A stretch of 64,000 nucleotides of DNA from Acutalibacter sp. 1XD8-36 (lineage in GTDB: Bacteria > Bacillota > Clostridia > Oscillospirales > Acutalibacteraceae). The stretch is from NCBI RefSeq assembly GCF_009917525.1, contig NZ_QZDU01000001.1, positions 496,001 through 560,000 of the forward strand, in the 5' to 3' direction. The notes under the pieces were generated by a model. It saw only the letters and a list, made by a program, of their open reading frames with translations. It ran no database searches and was not told where the DNA came from. This document shows positions 50,247 through 58,787 of this stretch, in pieces (the stretch's first letter is position 1; every line of letters begins with the position of its first letter). Both the position numbers and the translations under genes were made by a program.

Positions 50247-51212
50247 TTATGACTGTATCTTCTGCACACGTACGTCTTTTCCCATGAAACCCAAAAGCGC
50301 GTAATTCCCGGCAATCCGTGAGGTGAAGCGCTCGCCGTACCGCTCCTCCAGCCCAGAGAGTCCGAGGTTTGTGCTGATTACTGTTGGCCTCCCGGACATG
50401 AGGCGGGCGTTTACCACATCGTAGATTGCGGCGTTTGAGTAGGCCGAGGAGAACTCCGTGCCCAAGTCGTCCAGGATAAGCAGATCGCACTCCTTTAGGT
50501 TTACCGAGGTCCCCTCAATACTGTTGTCCCGCCCGAAGCGCTCCCGCTCCAGGGCCACCGCAAACCTTTGGGCCGAGCCGTACACCACCCCGAAGCCCTT
50601 ATCCAGCGCTGAATTGGCTATAGCCAGGGACAGGTGGGTCTTGCCGAGGCCTGTGCCTCCCCAGAACAGGAGGTTTGGAGAGTTTGCGCGGAAGTTTTCA
50701 GCATATTCCCGGCAGCTCCGGAGAATGCTCTGCATACGCCCATAGGCCGCCGGGTCGTTCCTGTAATACTCCAGGGAAAAGCCGTCAAAGGTGCACTGGT
50801 CTAGGGGCAGCTCCGCGCTCATATTTCTGTATGCAAGGTTGCGCCGCAGGGCCTTATAGCAGCCGCAGAGCTTACCGTCGGCAAATCCGGTGTCTTTACA
50901 GCGTGGACAGGTATACTGGGGCTCTATGTCCCGCCGTGTGAGCCCGCACTCCCCCAGCAGCTCCTCATACTCCCTTCGCAGGGCCATCCCCCGCTCCTTG
51001 CGCTGCTCCAGCGCTTTATGCACATCCCCGCCGGATAGGACGGCCCTGGCTGCCCCTGCAGCATTTGCGGCCAGCTCCCGGCGTATCTCCCCCGCTCTTG
51101 GGCAGCCCTGCAGAAATCCCTCCAGATTGCGCCGGGCGGTCTCCTCCGCAAGCTTCCTGCGCCGCTCCAGCTCGGCCTTTGCAGCCTGATTTACATTACT
51201 GTCATAGCTCAT
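50247..51212 (-). CDS. DnaC/DnaI-type helicase loader ATPase
   Basis: 321 residues. A zinc-finger-like CPRCKDTGFADGKLCGCY (about 100-117) precedes the AAA+ domain with Walker A FWGGTGLGKTHLS (about 183-195), Walker B DLLILDDLGTEF, and sensor PTVISTNLGLSGLEERYGERFTSRI. It loads the replicative helicase onto DNA with DnaD. Its partner gene lies 26 bp upstream, forming a two-gene primosome operon. Confidence 0.92.
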   Translation of the reverse strand: MSYDSNVNQAAKAELERRRKLAEETARRNLEGFLQGCPRAGEIRRELAANAAGAARAVLSGGDVHKALEQRKERGMALRREYEELLGECGLTRRDIEPQYTCPRCKDTGFADGKLCGCYKALRRNLAYRNMSAELPLDQCTFDGFSLEYYRNDPAAYGRMQSILRSCREYAENFRANSPNLLFWGGTGLGKTHLSLAIANSALDKGFGVVYGSAQRFAVALERERFGRDNSIEGTSVNLKECDLLILDDLGTEFSSAYSNAAIYDVVNARLMSGRPTVISTNLGLSGLEERYGERFTSRIAGNYALLGFMGKDVRVQKIQS

Positions 51213-51238
51213 GATATTCTCCTATGTAATACGCAGAT

Positions 51239-52252
51239 TTAAAGCTTATCCGGCAGCCGCAGCCCGCTTAGCCTCTCCAGCTCGCTTATGTCGTAGCTCT
51301 TTTCGGCCCCGCCCCTGTCGCTATTTTTAGCCGCGGCGGCCTGCTTCTGCTGCTGGAGCCCCTGGCGGTCGGTGATACCCTGCTGGCGCCATTTCGTCAG
51401 CACCTTATCCATATAGGCCGCGCTGAACTTTCCTGTATGGTCCGCACAGGCCTCATACGCCGCCTCCAGCATTTCCTGTCTGAACCCCCACTCGTACACC
51501 CAGCGGCAGGCCCTCTCCTCCTCTGACTTGGTAGGCGAACGCTTCGGCAGTCCCGCCACGGCTGAAACCTTGCTCCAGGCCAGCCGCGCCTTGGAGAGCT
51601 GCTGCAGCTTCTCCTCTGCTGCCTCAATGGAGAAGATACTGCTCTCGGCCCAGTCCCTTGCCACAGAGTCGATGTAGCTCGTGCCGATATGCCCCACCTC
51701 CCTGGCGTAGTTCAAAAGCATGACCGTGACCTCCACCGGCAGGCCGTAGTCATCGGTAATGGTCAGCAGCAGCGAGCTCATAGCCGGGGAGAGTGTCTTC
51801 CCCAGGGCAGACTCGGCCTCCTGCATAAGGTACCGCACCCCCTCGGACTCGGCAAGCCTTGCAGTCAGGTGCTCGCCGTCGGGCCTAAGCATACGTTTTT
51901 TAGGCGGCAGTCCCGGCTTTTCCTCTGCCGGCTCCTCTTTTACTGTCTCCATCTCAGGCTCAGGAGCCTGCACAGCGGCTCTCTCCTCCTGGGGCACCGG
52001 CAGCAGCTCCCTCCCCGTCTGGCTGAGAAGCCCCCTGTCGCACCAGTACTCAAGGCTGTCCAAGGCCTCATTATCTGTCATGCCAAGCTCCCGGGAAATA
52101 CCTTCTACAGTAAACCCCTCCCCTGCGTGCCGCAGGGCGTAGAGCAGGACCTGAAGCTGCTCCTTCCCGGCCAGCTTCAAGTGCTTGTCCACCAGGGCGC
52201 AGGGCACGGCAAACACCTGGTTCCACATGCCGATATCCAAACGGTAGTCCAT
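51239..52252 (-). CDS. DnaD-domain replication initiation protein
   Basis: 337 residues. The N-terminal winged-helix region (about 1-90) has FTVEGISRELGMTDNEALDSLEYW. The linker is Glu/Pro-rich (about 95-130). A DnaB_2/DnaD C-terminal domain (about 145-215) has LTITDDYGLPVEVTVMLLNYA. A second copy-like C-terminal region (about 230-290) has RACRWVYEWGFRQEMLEAAYEAC and AYMDKVLTKWRQQGI. The last motif is the YxxxIxxxW DNA-binding signature. It recruits the loader and helicase at origins and restarting forks. Upstream partner of the DnaC-like gene. Start GGAGGAAGCATATG. Confidence 0.9.
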   Translation of the reverse strand: MDYRLDIGMWNQVFAVPCALVDKHLKLAGKEQLQVLLYALRHAGEGFTVEGISRELGMTDNEALDSLEYWCDRGLLSQTGRELLPVPQEERAAVQAPEPEMETVKEEPAEEKPGLPPKKRMLRPDGEHLTARLAESEGVRYLMQEAESALGKTLSPAMSSLLLTITDDYGLPVEVTVMLLNYAREVGHIGTSYIDSVARDWAESSIFSIEAAEEKLQQLSKARLAWSKVSAVAGLPKRSPTKSEEERACRWVYEWGFRQEMLEAAYEACADHTGKFSAAYMDKVLTKWRQQGITDRQGLQQQKQAAAAKNSDRGGAEKSYDISELERLSGLRLPDKL

Positions 52253-52283
52253 ATGCTTCCTCCCATGTTTACACTGTCCGACT

Positions 52284-52289
52284 ATTATA
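52284..52289 (-). promoter_or_regulatory. -10 box for the dnaD operon
   Basis: Minus-strand TATAAT preceded by TGC (extended -10), about 30 bp before the ATG. No good -35 element was found. Confidence 0.5.
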
Positions 52290-52359
52290 GCATATTTTCA
52301 TGGAATTTCATAGTGCGGAAAGAAAATTTTAGTTCCCGGTCAAAACTTACAATTATAGC

Positions 52360-52388
52360 TTGCTTTTTAGAAAATACCATTGTATAAT
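52360..52388 (+). promoter_or_regulatory. promoter for nfeD-SPFH
   Basis: -35 TTGCTT, 17-bp spacer, -10 TATAAT, 39 bp before the nfeD ATG. Confidence 0.75.
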
Positions 52389-52427
52389 ACAAATAGAAAC
52401 CGCTCTCTGCGGGAAAGGGGGCTCTAT

Positions 52428-52865
52428 ATGGGCTATATGGACTTTGTTTGGCTGGGGGTCACCATACTGGCGGCTGTTGTTGAGGCTGCCGTACCGGCGC
52501 TGGTGTCCATTTGGTTTGTACCGGGAGGGCTGCTTGCCCTTATCGCCAGCCTTTTGAGAGCACCTGCCTATATACAGGTGGGCCTGTTCGTGGCGGGCTC
52601 GGCAGCCGCTATTGTAATCACGCGGCCTCTGGCAAAGCGCCTGCAAAAACCCGGGCCCGTGTCCACAAATGCGGACAGAGTCATCGGGGCCGCCGCTGTG
52701 GTCACTGAAGAGGTGAACAACCTGCGGGAGGCCGGGCGGGTGTCCGTGCTGGGCAATAGCTGGGCGGCGCGCAGCGAGCGCGGTGATACGATACCTGCCG
52801 GGGAGACCGTCATGGTGGTGCGCATTGAGGGCGTCAAGCTAATCGTCGCCCGGGCGGGTCTGTAA
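52428..52865 (+). CDS. NfeD-family membrane protein
   Basis: 145 residues from ATG 52428, with AAAGGGGG upstream. Two or three N-terminal membrane helices (VWLGVTILAAVVEAAVPALV, IWFVPGGLLALIASLL, VGLFVAGSAAAIVI), then a C-terminal OB-fold (about 85-145) starting VIGAAAVVTEEVNNLREAG and ending GETVMVVRIEGVKLIVA. NfeD proteins partner with SPFH scaffolds in membrane microdomains. Here the SPFH gene is 58 bp downstream. It has no protease domain (short form). Confidence 0.92.
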   Translation: MGYMDFVWLGVTILAAVVEAAVPALVSIWFVPGGLLALIASLLRAPAYIQVGLFVAGSAAAIVITRPLAKRLQKPGPVSTNADRVIGAAAVVTEEVNNLREAGRVSVLGNSWAARSERGDTIPAGETVMVVRIEGVKLIVARAGL

Positions 52866-52923
52866 GCACCGTTCTGTTCCATATTATAATGCCTAAGGGC
52901 AAAACCTGAGAGGAGATTAATTC

Positions 52924-53871
52924 ATGAGCTTATTCGCGTTATTGTCAGCTATGCCAAACTTCGGGGCCATCGGCGGGGTCGTGGTGCTGGTGGTGCTGAT
53001 ACTGTTTATCCTGCTTGTCATAGTTTCAAACATCAAAATTGTACCCCAGGCCCACGCCTACGTTATAGAGCGCCTGGGAGCCTTCCACGCCGCCTGGGGC
53101 ACCGGCCTGCATATAACCATACCCTTTATCGACCGCATTGCCAAAAGGGTGAGCCTGAAGGAGCAGGTCATTGACTTCCCGCCCCAGCCTGTTATCACCA
53201 AGGACAACGTCACCATGCAGATAGACACGGTGGTCTATTTTCAGATAACCGACCCCAAGCTCTATGCCTATGGCGTTGAAAATCCCATCTCCGCTATTGA
53301 GAATCTGAGCGCCACCACCCTTCGCAACATCATCGGCGAGATGGAGCTGGACCATACCCTGACCTCCAGGGACGTTATCAACTCAAAGATACGCGTTATT
53401 CTCGACGAGGCCACCGACCCCTGGGGTATCAAGGTAAACCGTGTTGAGCTGAAAAACATTATCCCTCCCAGGGAGATACAGGACTCCATGGAGAAGCAGA
53501 TGAAGGCCGAGCGCGAGCGCCGCGCCAAGATACTGGACGCTGAGGGCGAGAAGCGCAGCGCCATACTCATTGCCGAGGGCGAGAAGGAGTCCGCGGTGCT
53601 GAGGGCCGAGGCTGTAAAGGAGACCAAGATACGGGAGGCCCAGGGCGAGGCCGAGGCTATCCTGTCTGTACAGAGGGCCATGGCTGACGCTATTAAGCTT
53701 ATGAACGAGGCCCATCCCAGCGAGCAGGTCATAGCCCTCAAGAGCCTGGAGGCTTTCCAGGCGGCGGCTGACGGCAGGGCTACAAAGATTATAGTGCCCT
53801 CCAGCATTCAGGGCCTTGCGGGGCTTGCCACCTCGGTGAAGGAAATCTTTGATACAGACGCGGCAAAGTAA
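52924..53871 (+). CDS. SPFH/band-7 membrane scaffold protein (QmcA/stomatin type)
   Basis: 315 residues. One N-terminal membrane helix (GGVVVLVVLILFILLVIVSN, about 19-38), SPFH domain (about 45-200) with QAHAYVIERLGAFHAAWGTG and ENLSATTLRNIIGEMELD, then a Glu/Ala-rich coiled coil (about 195-265). The C-terminal conserved block is KIIVPSSIQGLAGL. It forms oligomeric rings or cages that organise membrane proteins and proteases. Paired with NfeD in one operon. AGGAGA precedes the ATG. Confidence 0.94.
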   Translation: MSLFALLSAMPNFGAIGGVVVLVVLILFILLVIVSNIKIVPQAHAYVIERLGAFHAAWGTGLHITIPFIDRIAKRVSLKEQVIDFPPQPVITKDNVTMQIDTVVYFQITDPKLYAYGVENPISAIENLSATTLRNIIGEMELDHTLTSRDVINSKIRVILDEATDPWGIKVNRVELKNIIPPREIQDSMEKQMKAERERRAKILDAEGEKRSAILIAEGEKESAVLRAEAVKETKIREAQGEAEAILSVQRAMADAIKLMNEAHPSEQVIALKSLEAFQAAADGRATKIIVPSSIQGLAGLATSVKEIFDTDAAK

Positions 53872-53885
53872 GCAGCATCAAAACC

Positions 53886-53914
53886 AAGAGCCTCCCGGAC
53901 ATTCCAGGGGGCTC
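53886..53914 (+). terminator. weak hairpin after the SPFH gene
   Basis: Arms AGAGCC..CCC / GGGGGCTCT followed by ATTTGA. The T run is short, so read-through into the next gene is possible. Confidence 0.5.
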
Positions 53915-53951
53915 TATTTGAATATATATTACTATTGAAAGGTGGCATAAT

Positions 53952-55130
53952 ATGCAGTACCGCAAGGACAAAAAGGGCAATGATATCTCCCTTCTGGGCT
54001 ACGGCTGTATGCGCTTCACAAAGAAGGGCGGCAGCGTGGACCTGGACAAGGCCGAGAAGGAGCTGGGGGCGGCTATAGAGGCGGGCGTAAACTATCTGGA
54101 CACGGCCTATATTTACCCCGGCAACGAGGCTGCAGTTGGTGAGCTTTTACAGCGCCTGAACTGTCGGGACAGAGTGTATATCGCCAGCAAGCTCCCACAC
54201 TATATGATGAAGTCCGTACAGGGGGCCGAGCGGCTGTTCCAGGAGGAGCTGAAGCGCCTTCGGACGGACCATATCGACTACTACCTTATGCACATGCTCA
54301 CCGATACCGCCACCTGGCAGAAGCTGTTGGATATGGGGCTGGACAGCTGGATAAAGGGGAAGCTTGAGAGCGGGCAGATACGAAATATCGGCTTCTCGTA
54401 TCACGGCAGCTCTGGCATGTTCTGCAAGCTGGCGGAGGCCTACGACTGGGATTTCTGCCAGATACAGTACAACTACATGGACGAACACTCCCAGGCCGGT
54501 GTGGAGGGGCTGCGCTTTGCCCATGAGCGCGGGCTGCCGGTGATAATAATGGAGCCGCTCCGGGGCGGCAGGCTTGTTGACCTGTTGCCAAAGTCCGCAA
54601 AGGAGCTCTTTGAGCGGGACCCTGAGGGGCGTACCCCGGCAGAGCTCGCCTTTAAGTGGCTGTATGACCAGCCGGAGGTGACCTGCGTGCTCTCGGGGAT
54701 GAACTCTATTGAGATGGTAGAGGAAAACATCAGGCTTGCCGAGCGCTGCGGCGCCGGCTGCATGACCGATTCCGACCATGAGCTACTGGGCCGGGTCCAG
54801 GAGGAGATACGCCGCTCGGTGAAAATAGGCTGCACAGGCTGCGGCTACTGTATGCCCTGCCCCAAGGGCGTGGACATCCCCGGCACCTTCCGCTGCTATA
54901 ACGCCATGTATTCAGAGGGCAAGGCCTCCGGGCGCAGGGATTATTTGCAGTGTACGGTCATGCGCAAGGACCCCTCAAGCGCCTCCCAGTGCATATCCTG
55001 CGGCAAATGCGCCGCCCACTGCCCACAGGGTATCCCCATACCCGACCGGCTGCGGGAGGCCTCAAAGGAGCTGGAGACAGTGCGCTATAAGGCCGCAAAG
55101 TGGGCTGTAGGTGTGTTTAAACTGTGGTAA
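53952..55130 (+). CDS. aldo/keto reductase with C-terminal ferredoxin-type 4Fe-4S domain
   Basis: 392 residues. The N-terminal aldo-keto reductase barrel shows LLGYGCMRF, GVNYLDTAYIYPGNEAAVG (Asp and Tyr of the catalytic tetrad), IASKLPHYMM and YLMHML (His position). It is NAD(P)H-dependent. From about 290 the C-terminal domain carries CTGCGYCMPCPKGVDIPG and a second set CISCGKCAAHCPQGIPIP, enough for two [4Fe-4S] clusters. Such fusions are common in anaerobic Clostridia and probably couple ferredoxin to carbonyl reduction; the substrate is unknown. DegV follows with 23 bp between. Confidence 0.93.
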   Translation: MQYRKDKKGNDISLLGYGCMRFTKKGGSVDLDKAEKELGAAIEAGVNYLDTAYIYPGNEAAVGELLQRLNCRDRVYIASKLPHYMMKSVQGAERLFQEELKRLRTDHIDYYLMHMLTDTATWQKLLDMGLDSWIKGKLESGQIRNIGFSYHGSSGMFCKLAEAYDWDFCQIQYNYMDEHSQAGVEGLRFAHERGLPVIIMEPLRGGRLVDLLPKSAKELFERDPEGRTPAELAFKWLYDQPEVTCVLSGMNSIEMVEENIRLAERCGAGCMTDSDHELLGRVQEEIRRSVKIGCTGCGYCMPCPKGVDIPGTFRCYNAMYSEGKASGRRDYLQCTVMRKDPSSASQCISCGKCAAHCPQGIPIPDRLREASKELETVRYKAAKWAVGVFKLW

Positions 55131-55153
55131 GCTTACCTGAAAGGAGAGATACT

Positions 55154-56011
55154 ATGAAAACAGCGGTCATGACCGATACCAACAGCGGTATCACCAAAAA
55201 GGAAGCCCGAGAGCTGGGGCTGTACCTAATGCCAATGCCGGTGATAATAAATGGCAGCGTCTATTATGAGGACGAGAACATCAACGAGGCCGGCTTCTAT
55301 GCCGCCCAGTCCTCCGGCGCTGAGGTGAGCACCTCCCAGCCCTCGCCGGGTGAGGTGCTGGGAATGTGGGATCTGGCCTTTAAAGAGGGCTGGGACGAAA
55401 TAGTATACATACCAATGACAAGCGGGCTTAGTAAGTCCTGTGAGATGGCTATAGGGCTTGCGGCGTCCTACGAGGGCAAAGTCCAGGTAGCCGACAACCA
55501 TAGGATATCCGTGCCCCTGAGAGAGTCTGTGCTGCGGGCTGTAAGCCTTGCCAAGGAGGGGCATTCAGCCGCCGGGATAAAGGAGCAGCTGGAGCGGGAG
55601 GCGTATCTTGCCAGCATTTACATCACCGTAGACACCCTAGAATACCTGAAGAAAGGCGGGCGCATAAGCCCGGCGGCGGCAATGCTTGGGACTGTTATGC
55701 AGATAAAGCCGGTGCTCTCCATACGCGGCGGGGTTCTGGAGGCATTCGCAAAATCCCGGGGCAGGAAGAACAGCCTGGAGCTGATGGTCCGGGCACTGAA
55801 AAAGGACGCCGAGACCCGCTTCTCCTCTCTGGACCCGGAGTCCATGCGGGTATGCGCCGCAGGCACCGCCCTGTCCCAGGAGGAGATTGACATGTTAAAA
55901 GCTGCCCTTCTTGAGGAGTTCCCGGGCCATGAGGTGCTCTATAACCCCCTGCCCATAAGCGTGGGCTGCCATACCGGGCCCGGGGCCATGGGTGTCGGCA
56001 TCTGCTTCTAG
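55154..56011 (+). CDS. DegV-family fatty-acid-binding protein
   Basis: 285 residues from ATG 55154, with AAAGGAGAG upstream. An in-frame ATG 10 codons earlier overlaps the previous gene and lacks a ribosome site. Family blocks: AVMTDTNSGITKKEARELGL, STSQPSPGEVLGMWD, YIPMTSGLSKSCEMA, VADNHRIS-type and VDTLEYLKKGGRISPAAAMLGT (about 160-181), with GCHTGPGAMGVGI at the end. DegV/FakB proteins bind fatty acids and feed them to the FakA kinase for phospholipid synthesis. No fakA is linked. Confidence 0.92.
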   Translation: MKTAVMTDTNSGITKKEARELGLYLMPMPVIINGSVYYEDENINEAGFYAAQSSGAEVSTSQPSPGEVLGMWDLAFKEGWDEIVYIPMTSGLSKSCEMAIGLAASYEGKVQVADNHRISVPLRESVLRAVSLAKEGHSAAGIKEQLEREAYLASIYITVDTLEYLKKGGRISPAAAMLGTVMQIKPVLSIRGGVLEAFAKSRGRKNSLELMVRALKKDAETRFSSLDPESMRVCAAGTALSQEEIDMLKAALLEEFPGHEVLYNPLPISVGCHTGPGAMGVGICF

Positions 56012-56047
56012 GTGACAAAATTTTTTGAAATATATCTATAACACCCC

Positions 56048-56076
56048 TTGACAAACCTGCCAGGGGGTGTTATACT
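56048..56076 (+). promoter_or_regulatory. promoter for the GntR-ABC-CHAP operon
   Basis: Perfect -35 TTGACA, 17-bp spacer, -10 TATACT, about 50 bp before the gntR ATG. Confidence 0.85.
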
Positions 56077-56086
56077 ACCACCATAG

Positions 56087-56106
56087 TTAGTTACTCAACT
56101 AGCTAA
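56087..56106. promoter_or_regulatory. candidate GntR operator
   Basis: TTAGTTA, six bases, TAGCTAA (one mismatch), just downstream of the -10, between promoter and ribosome site. It suits autorepression by the YtrA-type regulator that follows. Confidence 0.6.
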
Positions 56107-56128
56107 CCAGTCCAGGAAGGAGGCAAAT

Positions 56129-56515
56129 ATGCAAAAGCTTGACCTAAGCGGAGAAAAGCCTATCTTTCTACAGATAGCTGAAAGTCTTGAGGACGCAGTG
56201 CTCTCCGGGGCGCTGACAGAGGGAGAGCAGCTCCCCTCCATTACCGAGCTCTCCGTACAGTACACCATAAACCCTGCCACGGCGCTAAAGGGTATAAATC
56301 TCTTGGTAGACCAGGGGGTCGCCTATAAGAAGCGCGGCGTGGGTATGTTTGTGGCCAAGGGCGCGAGGGCCCTGCTGCAAAAGAAGCGCCAGGGGGATTT
56401 TTCCAAGCGCTTTGTGGCTGCCATGGTCCTTGAGGCCGCGCGGCTTGGTATAGCCCGGCAGGAACTGCTGGACATGGTGGCGCAGGAATACGACTGCGCC
56501 GGGAAAGGAAGGTAA
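56129..56515 (+). CDS. GntR-family regulator, YtrA subfamily
   Basis: 128 residues. Winged helix at the N-terminus (IFLQIAESLEDAVLSGALTEGEQLPS, in parts; VQYTINPATALKGINLLVDQGVAYKKRGVGMFV), then only a short helical C-terminal dimerisation tail. It lacks a large ligand domain, the hallmark of YtrA-like members that sit in front of ABC transporter genes. AAGGAGG precedes the ATG. The ABC gene starts four bases after its stop. Confidence 0.93.
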   Translation: MQKLDLSGEKPIFLQIAESLEDAVLSGALTEGEQLPSITELSVQYTINPATALKGINLLVDQGVAYKKRGVGMFVAKGARALLQKKRQGDFSKRFVAAMVLEAARLGIARQELLDMVAQEYDCAGKGR

Positions 56516-56519
56516 ATAA

Positions 56520-57371
56520 ATGTCAATAGAACTTGCTAACATCACAAAGAGCTTCGGGCAGGTACAGGCCTTAAAGGGGGTCAGCGCCGTCTTTCATGAG
56601 GAGCGGATATACGGCCTGCTGGGACGCAATGGCGCCGGGAAGTCAACGCTGCTGAACATCCTCACCGGGCGCATATTCCCCGACAGCGGCACAGTTACCG
56701 TGGACAATGAGCGCGGCACAGAGAACGACAGCGCCCAGTCCAAAATATTCCTAATGAGCGAGACCACCCTGCACCCCGACTTTATGCGGGTAAACAAGGC
56801 GTTCCACTGGGCCGGGATGTTTTATCCGGGTTTTGACGAGAGTTATGCCAAGGGGCTCGCCCAGGAATTCGGGCTCAGCCTTAAAGCAAAGATATCCGGG
56901 CTGTCCACCGGCTATAGGTCCATCTTCAAGCTGATACTGGCCCTGTCCGTAAACGTACCATATGTGCTTTTAGACGAGCCCGTGCTGGGCCTGGACGCGA
57001 ATCATAGGGAGCTGTTTTATAGGCGCCTATTGGAAAAGTACACCGAGAAGCCCTTCACCGTGGTGCTCTCAACCCACCTTATTGAGGAGGTGGCAAACCT
57101 CATAGAGGACGTGATAATCATTAAGGAGGGCAAGGTCCTGCGGCAGGAGTCCCGGGAGGAACTGCTTTCCGGTGGGTACACCGTCTCAGGTGGGAGCGCG
57201 GCAGTTGAGACCTATATCCAGGGTAAAAATGTGCTGGGTATTGACGCTCTGGGCGGGCTTCGCACGGCATATGTGCTTGGGGTTCCTGAGAAGGATTCCC
57301 AGTCCGCAATGGACCTTGAGTTTGGGCCCATGGACCTGCAGAAGCTATTCATACAGCTCACCAATTCTTAA
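56520..57371 (+). CDS. ABC transporter ATP-binding protein
   Basis: 283 residues. Walker A LGRNGAGKSTLLNIL (about 35-49), a signature region GLSTGYRSIFKL that is shortened relative to LSGGQ, Walker B YVLLDEPVLGLDA and switch His in STHLIEE. The LSTGYR signature is as in YtrB/YtrE-type exporters and viologen- or cell-wall-antibiotic-responsive systems. It partners the membrane protein that follows. Substrate unknown. Confidence 0.92.
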   Translation: MSIELANITKSFGQVQALKGVSAVFHEERIYGLLGRNGAGKSTLLNILTGRIFPDSGTVTVDNERGTENDSAQSKIFLMSETTLHPDFMRVNKAFHWAGMFYPGFDESYAKGLAQEFGLSLKAKISGLSTGYRSIFKLILALSVNVPYVLLDEPVLGLDANHRELFYRRLLEKYTEKPFTVVLSTHLIEEVANLIEDVIIIKEGKVLRQESREELLSGGYTVSGGSAAVETYIQGKNVLGIDALGGLRTAYVLGVPEKDSQSAMDLEFGPMDLQKLFIQLTNS

Positions 57372-57405
57372 ACTCATTAAAGCAATCATAGAAAGAGGTA
57401 ACCCA

Positions 57406-58146
57406 ATGAAAATTTATCCGTCCTTCCGGCTGCAGCTCCGGGACCATATCCCGGCTGTCATTATATATTATATAGTGCTTATAAGTATGGCCCTGCTGTC
57501 CCTTGCACTTATACCCTTTATGACCCCCGATGACAACGTACATGTTACCACCAACGGCGTCACCGCCGTGACTATAATATTTGCCTTTATATGCTCCCTC
57601 TGCGCCTTTAAGGACAGCTTTTTCCTGAGCATCCAGCACAGCGTATCAAGGCGCACCCAGTTTATAGCAAGGCTGGGCACCCTTGGAGCAGTCTGCGCTG
57701 TTTTGGCGCTGGGCGACGAGCTCTATACCCTAATGCTCACAGGGCTGGGGCGCCTATTCCCCACGGTCTTTTCAGGGGAATCCCTGTACCAGATGATTTA
57801 TTCCTACGACGGAATGTCCCCCAAAGGCTCGGTCTTTGATATAATATTCAGCTTCTTCTCCTTCCTAGCGGTTTCCTCTCTCGGCTATCTGCTCACAGTG
57901 CTCAACTACCGCCTGAACAAGATTGGCAAAGTGCTCTTCTGGGCCGGCACCCCCATAGCCGTCGTGCTCATAGCCTCCTATATCTCTGCGCACCCATCCG
58001 TAGCAGGCATAATAATACCCTTCCTTACAGGCCTTATCTGGGCCCTCTTTTCCAGCCTGCCCAGGATGATTATAAGCTGCACGCTGCTCACGGTAGTATT
58101 TTCGGGGCTGACATGGCTGCTAATGCGGCGGGCGGGGGTGAAATAA
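57406..58146 (+). CDS. ABC transporter permease-type membrane protein
   Basis: 246 residues from ATG 57406, preceded by GAAAGAGG. A much longer frame upstream is antisense-like and overlaps the ATPase gene. About six hydrophobic helices (AVIIYYIVLISMALLSLALI, VTIIFAFICSLCAF, FLAVSSLGYLLTVLNY, VLFWAGTPIAVVLIASYI, IIIPFLTGLIWALF, MIISCTLLTVVFSGLTWLLM). Not similar to a named permease that I recognise, but position and size fit the membrane partner of the ATPase. The CHAP-like gene starts four bases after its stop. Confidence 0.8.
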   Translation: MKIYPSFRLQLRDHIPAVIIYYIVLISMALLSLALIPFMTPDDNVHVTTNGVTAVTIIFAFICSLCAFKDSFFLSIQHSVSRRTQFIARLGTLGAVCAVLALGDELYTLMLTGLGRLFPTVFSGESLYQMIYSYDGMSPKGSVFDIIFSFFSFLAVSSLGYLLTVLNYRLNKIGKVLFWAGTPIAVVLIASYISAHPSVAGIIIPFLTGLIWALFSSLPRMIISCTLLTVVFSGLTWLLMRRAGVK

Positions 58147-58150
58147 GCCT

Positions 58151-58672
58151 ATGCAAACAGCTACAAGACAGTATCTCGCCCAGGTTGCAAGGGAAAAAGC
58201 CCTTCTCCCCTTCCACGGATATCTTGAGGGCAGGGAGCCAAATATTGAGCCTATAGTAAGTCTTTTCCCCAAGTGGAGCCTTAAAGAGGCCGACCGGCTG
58301 TGGTGCGCGGCTTTCGTATACTATTGCTGCATTGAGGCAGGTTTTAAGATACCCTATAGCCCGGACAAATATGTTACCTGCAGCCTGGCAGGCTGCAGCA
58401 GCTGGGAGGAATTCGCCATGGGTGACAGCCGGGTGGAGTACCATAGGCGCGGCAGCGGATTTGTGCCGGAAGCCGGCGATATCGTGATTTATGACAGGGT
58501 CTTTATTAACCGCGAGCACGACCATATCGGCATAGTTCTCAAGGTCAGCGAGGAGAGTATTCTGGCCGCAGAGGGGAATATTTTTGACGAGAATATATCC
58601 GGGCTTGTAGAGCGGGCGAGGGATGAGCATATCCGGGCATTTATCCGGCTGCCGGATGGGTTTGTTTATTAG
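58151..58672 (+). CDS. CHAP/NlpC-P60-like cysteine peptidase or amidase domain protein, cytosolic
   Basis: 173 residues. LWCAAFVYYCCIEAG (catalytic Cys about residue 52), PEAGDIVIYDRV (about 113-124), DHIGIVLKV (catalytic His about 133-138) and AAEGNI are the papain-like CHAP/NlpC fold features. There is no signal peptide and no membrane segment, unlike cell-wall hydrolases. It is tightly coupled to the ABC genes. Possible roles are processing an exported peptide or acting on an imported cell-wall fragment. Function is inferred only from fold and context. Confidence 0.78.
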   Translation: MQTATRQYLAQVAREKALLPFHGYLEGREPNIEPIVSLFPKWSLKEADRLWCAAFVYYCCIEAGFKIPYSPDKYVTCSLAGCSSWEEFAMGDSRVEYHRRGSGFVPEAGDIVIYDRVFINREHDHIGIVLKVSEESILAAEGNIFDENISGLVERARDEHIRAFIRLPDGFVY

Positions 58673-58725
58673 TTTCATAGTATAAAAGGAGGAGGCAAAA
58701 TCAGCAGCGTCCGAAAGTCTGACTC

Positions 58726-58755
58726 TTGCAAACCCCTCCCTTTTTATGGTATAAT
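58726..58755 (+). promoter_or_regulatory. promoter for the carboxylesterase gene
   Basis: -35 TTGCAA, 18-bp spacer, -10 TATAAT, 32 bp before the ATG, which has AAGGAGGA upstream. Confidence 0.75.
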
Positions 58756-58787
58756 TTAGGAAACTGAGTTCTAAGGAGGAAGCGCAA

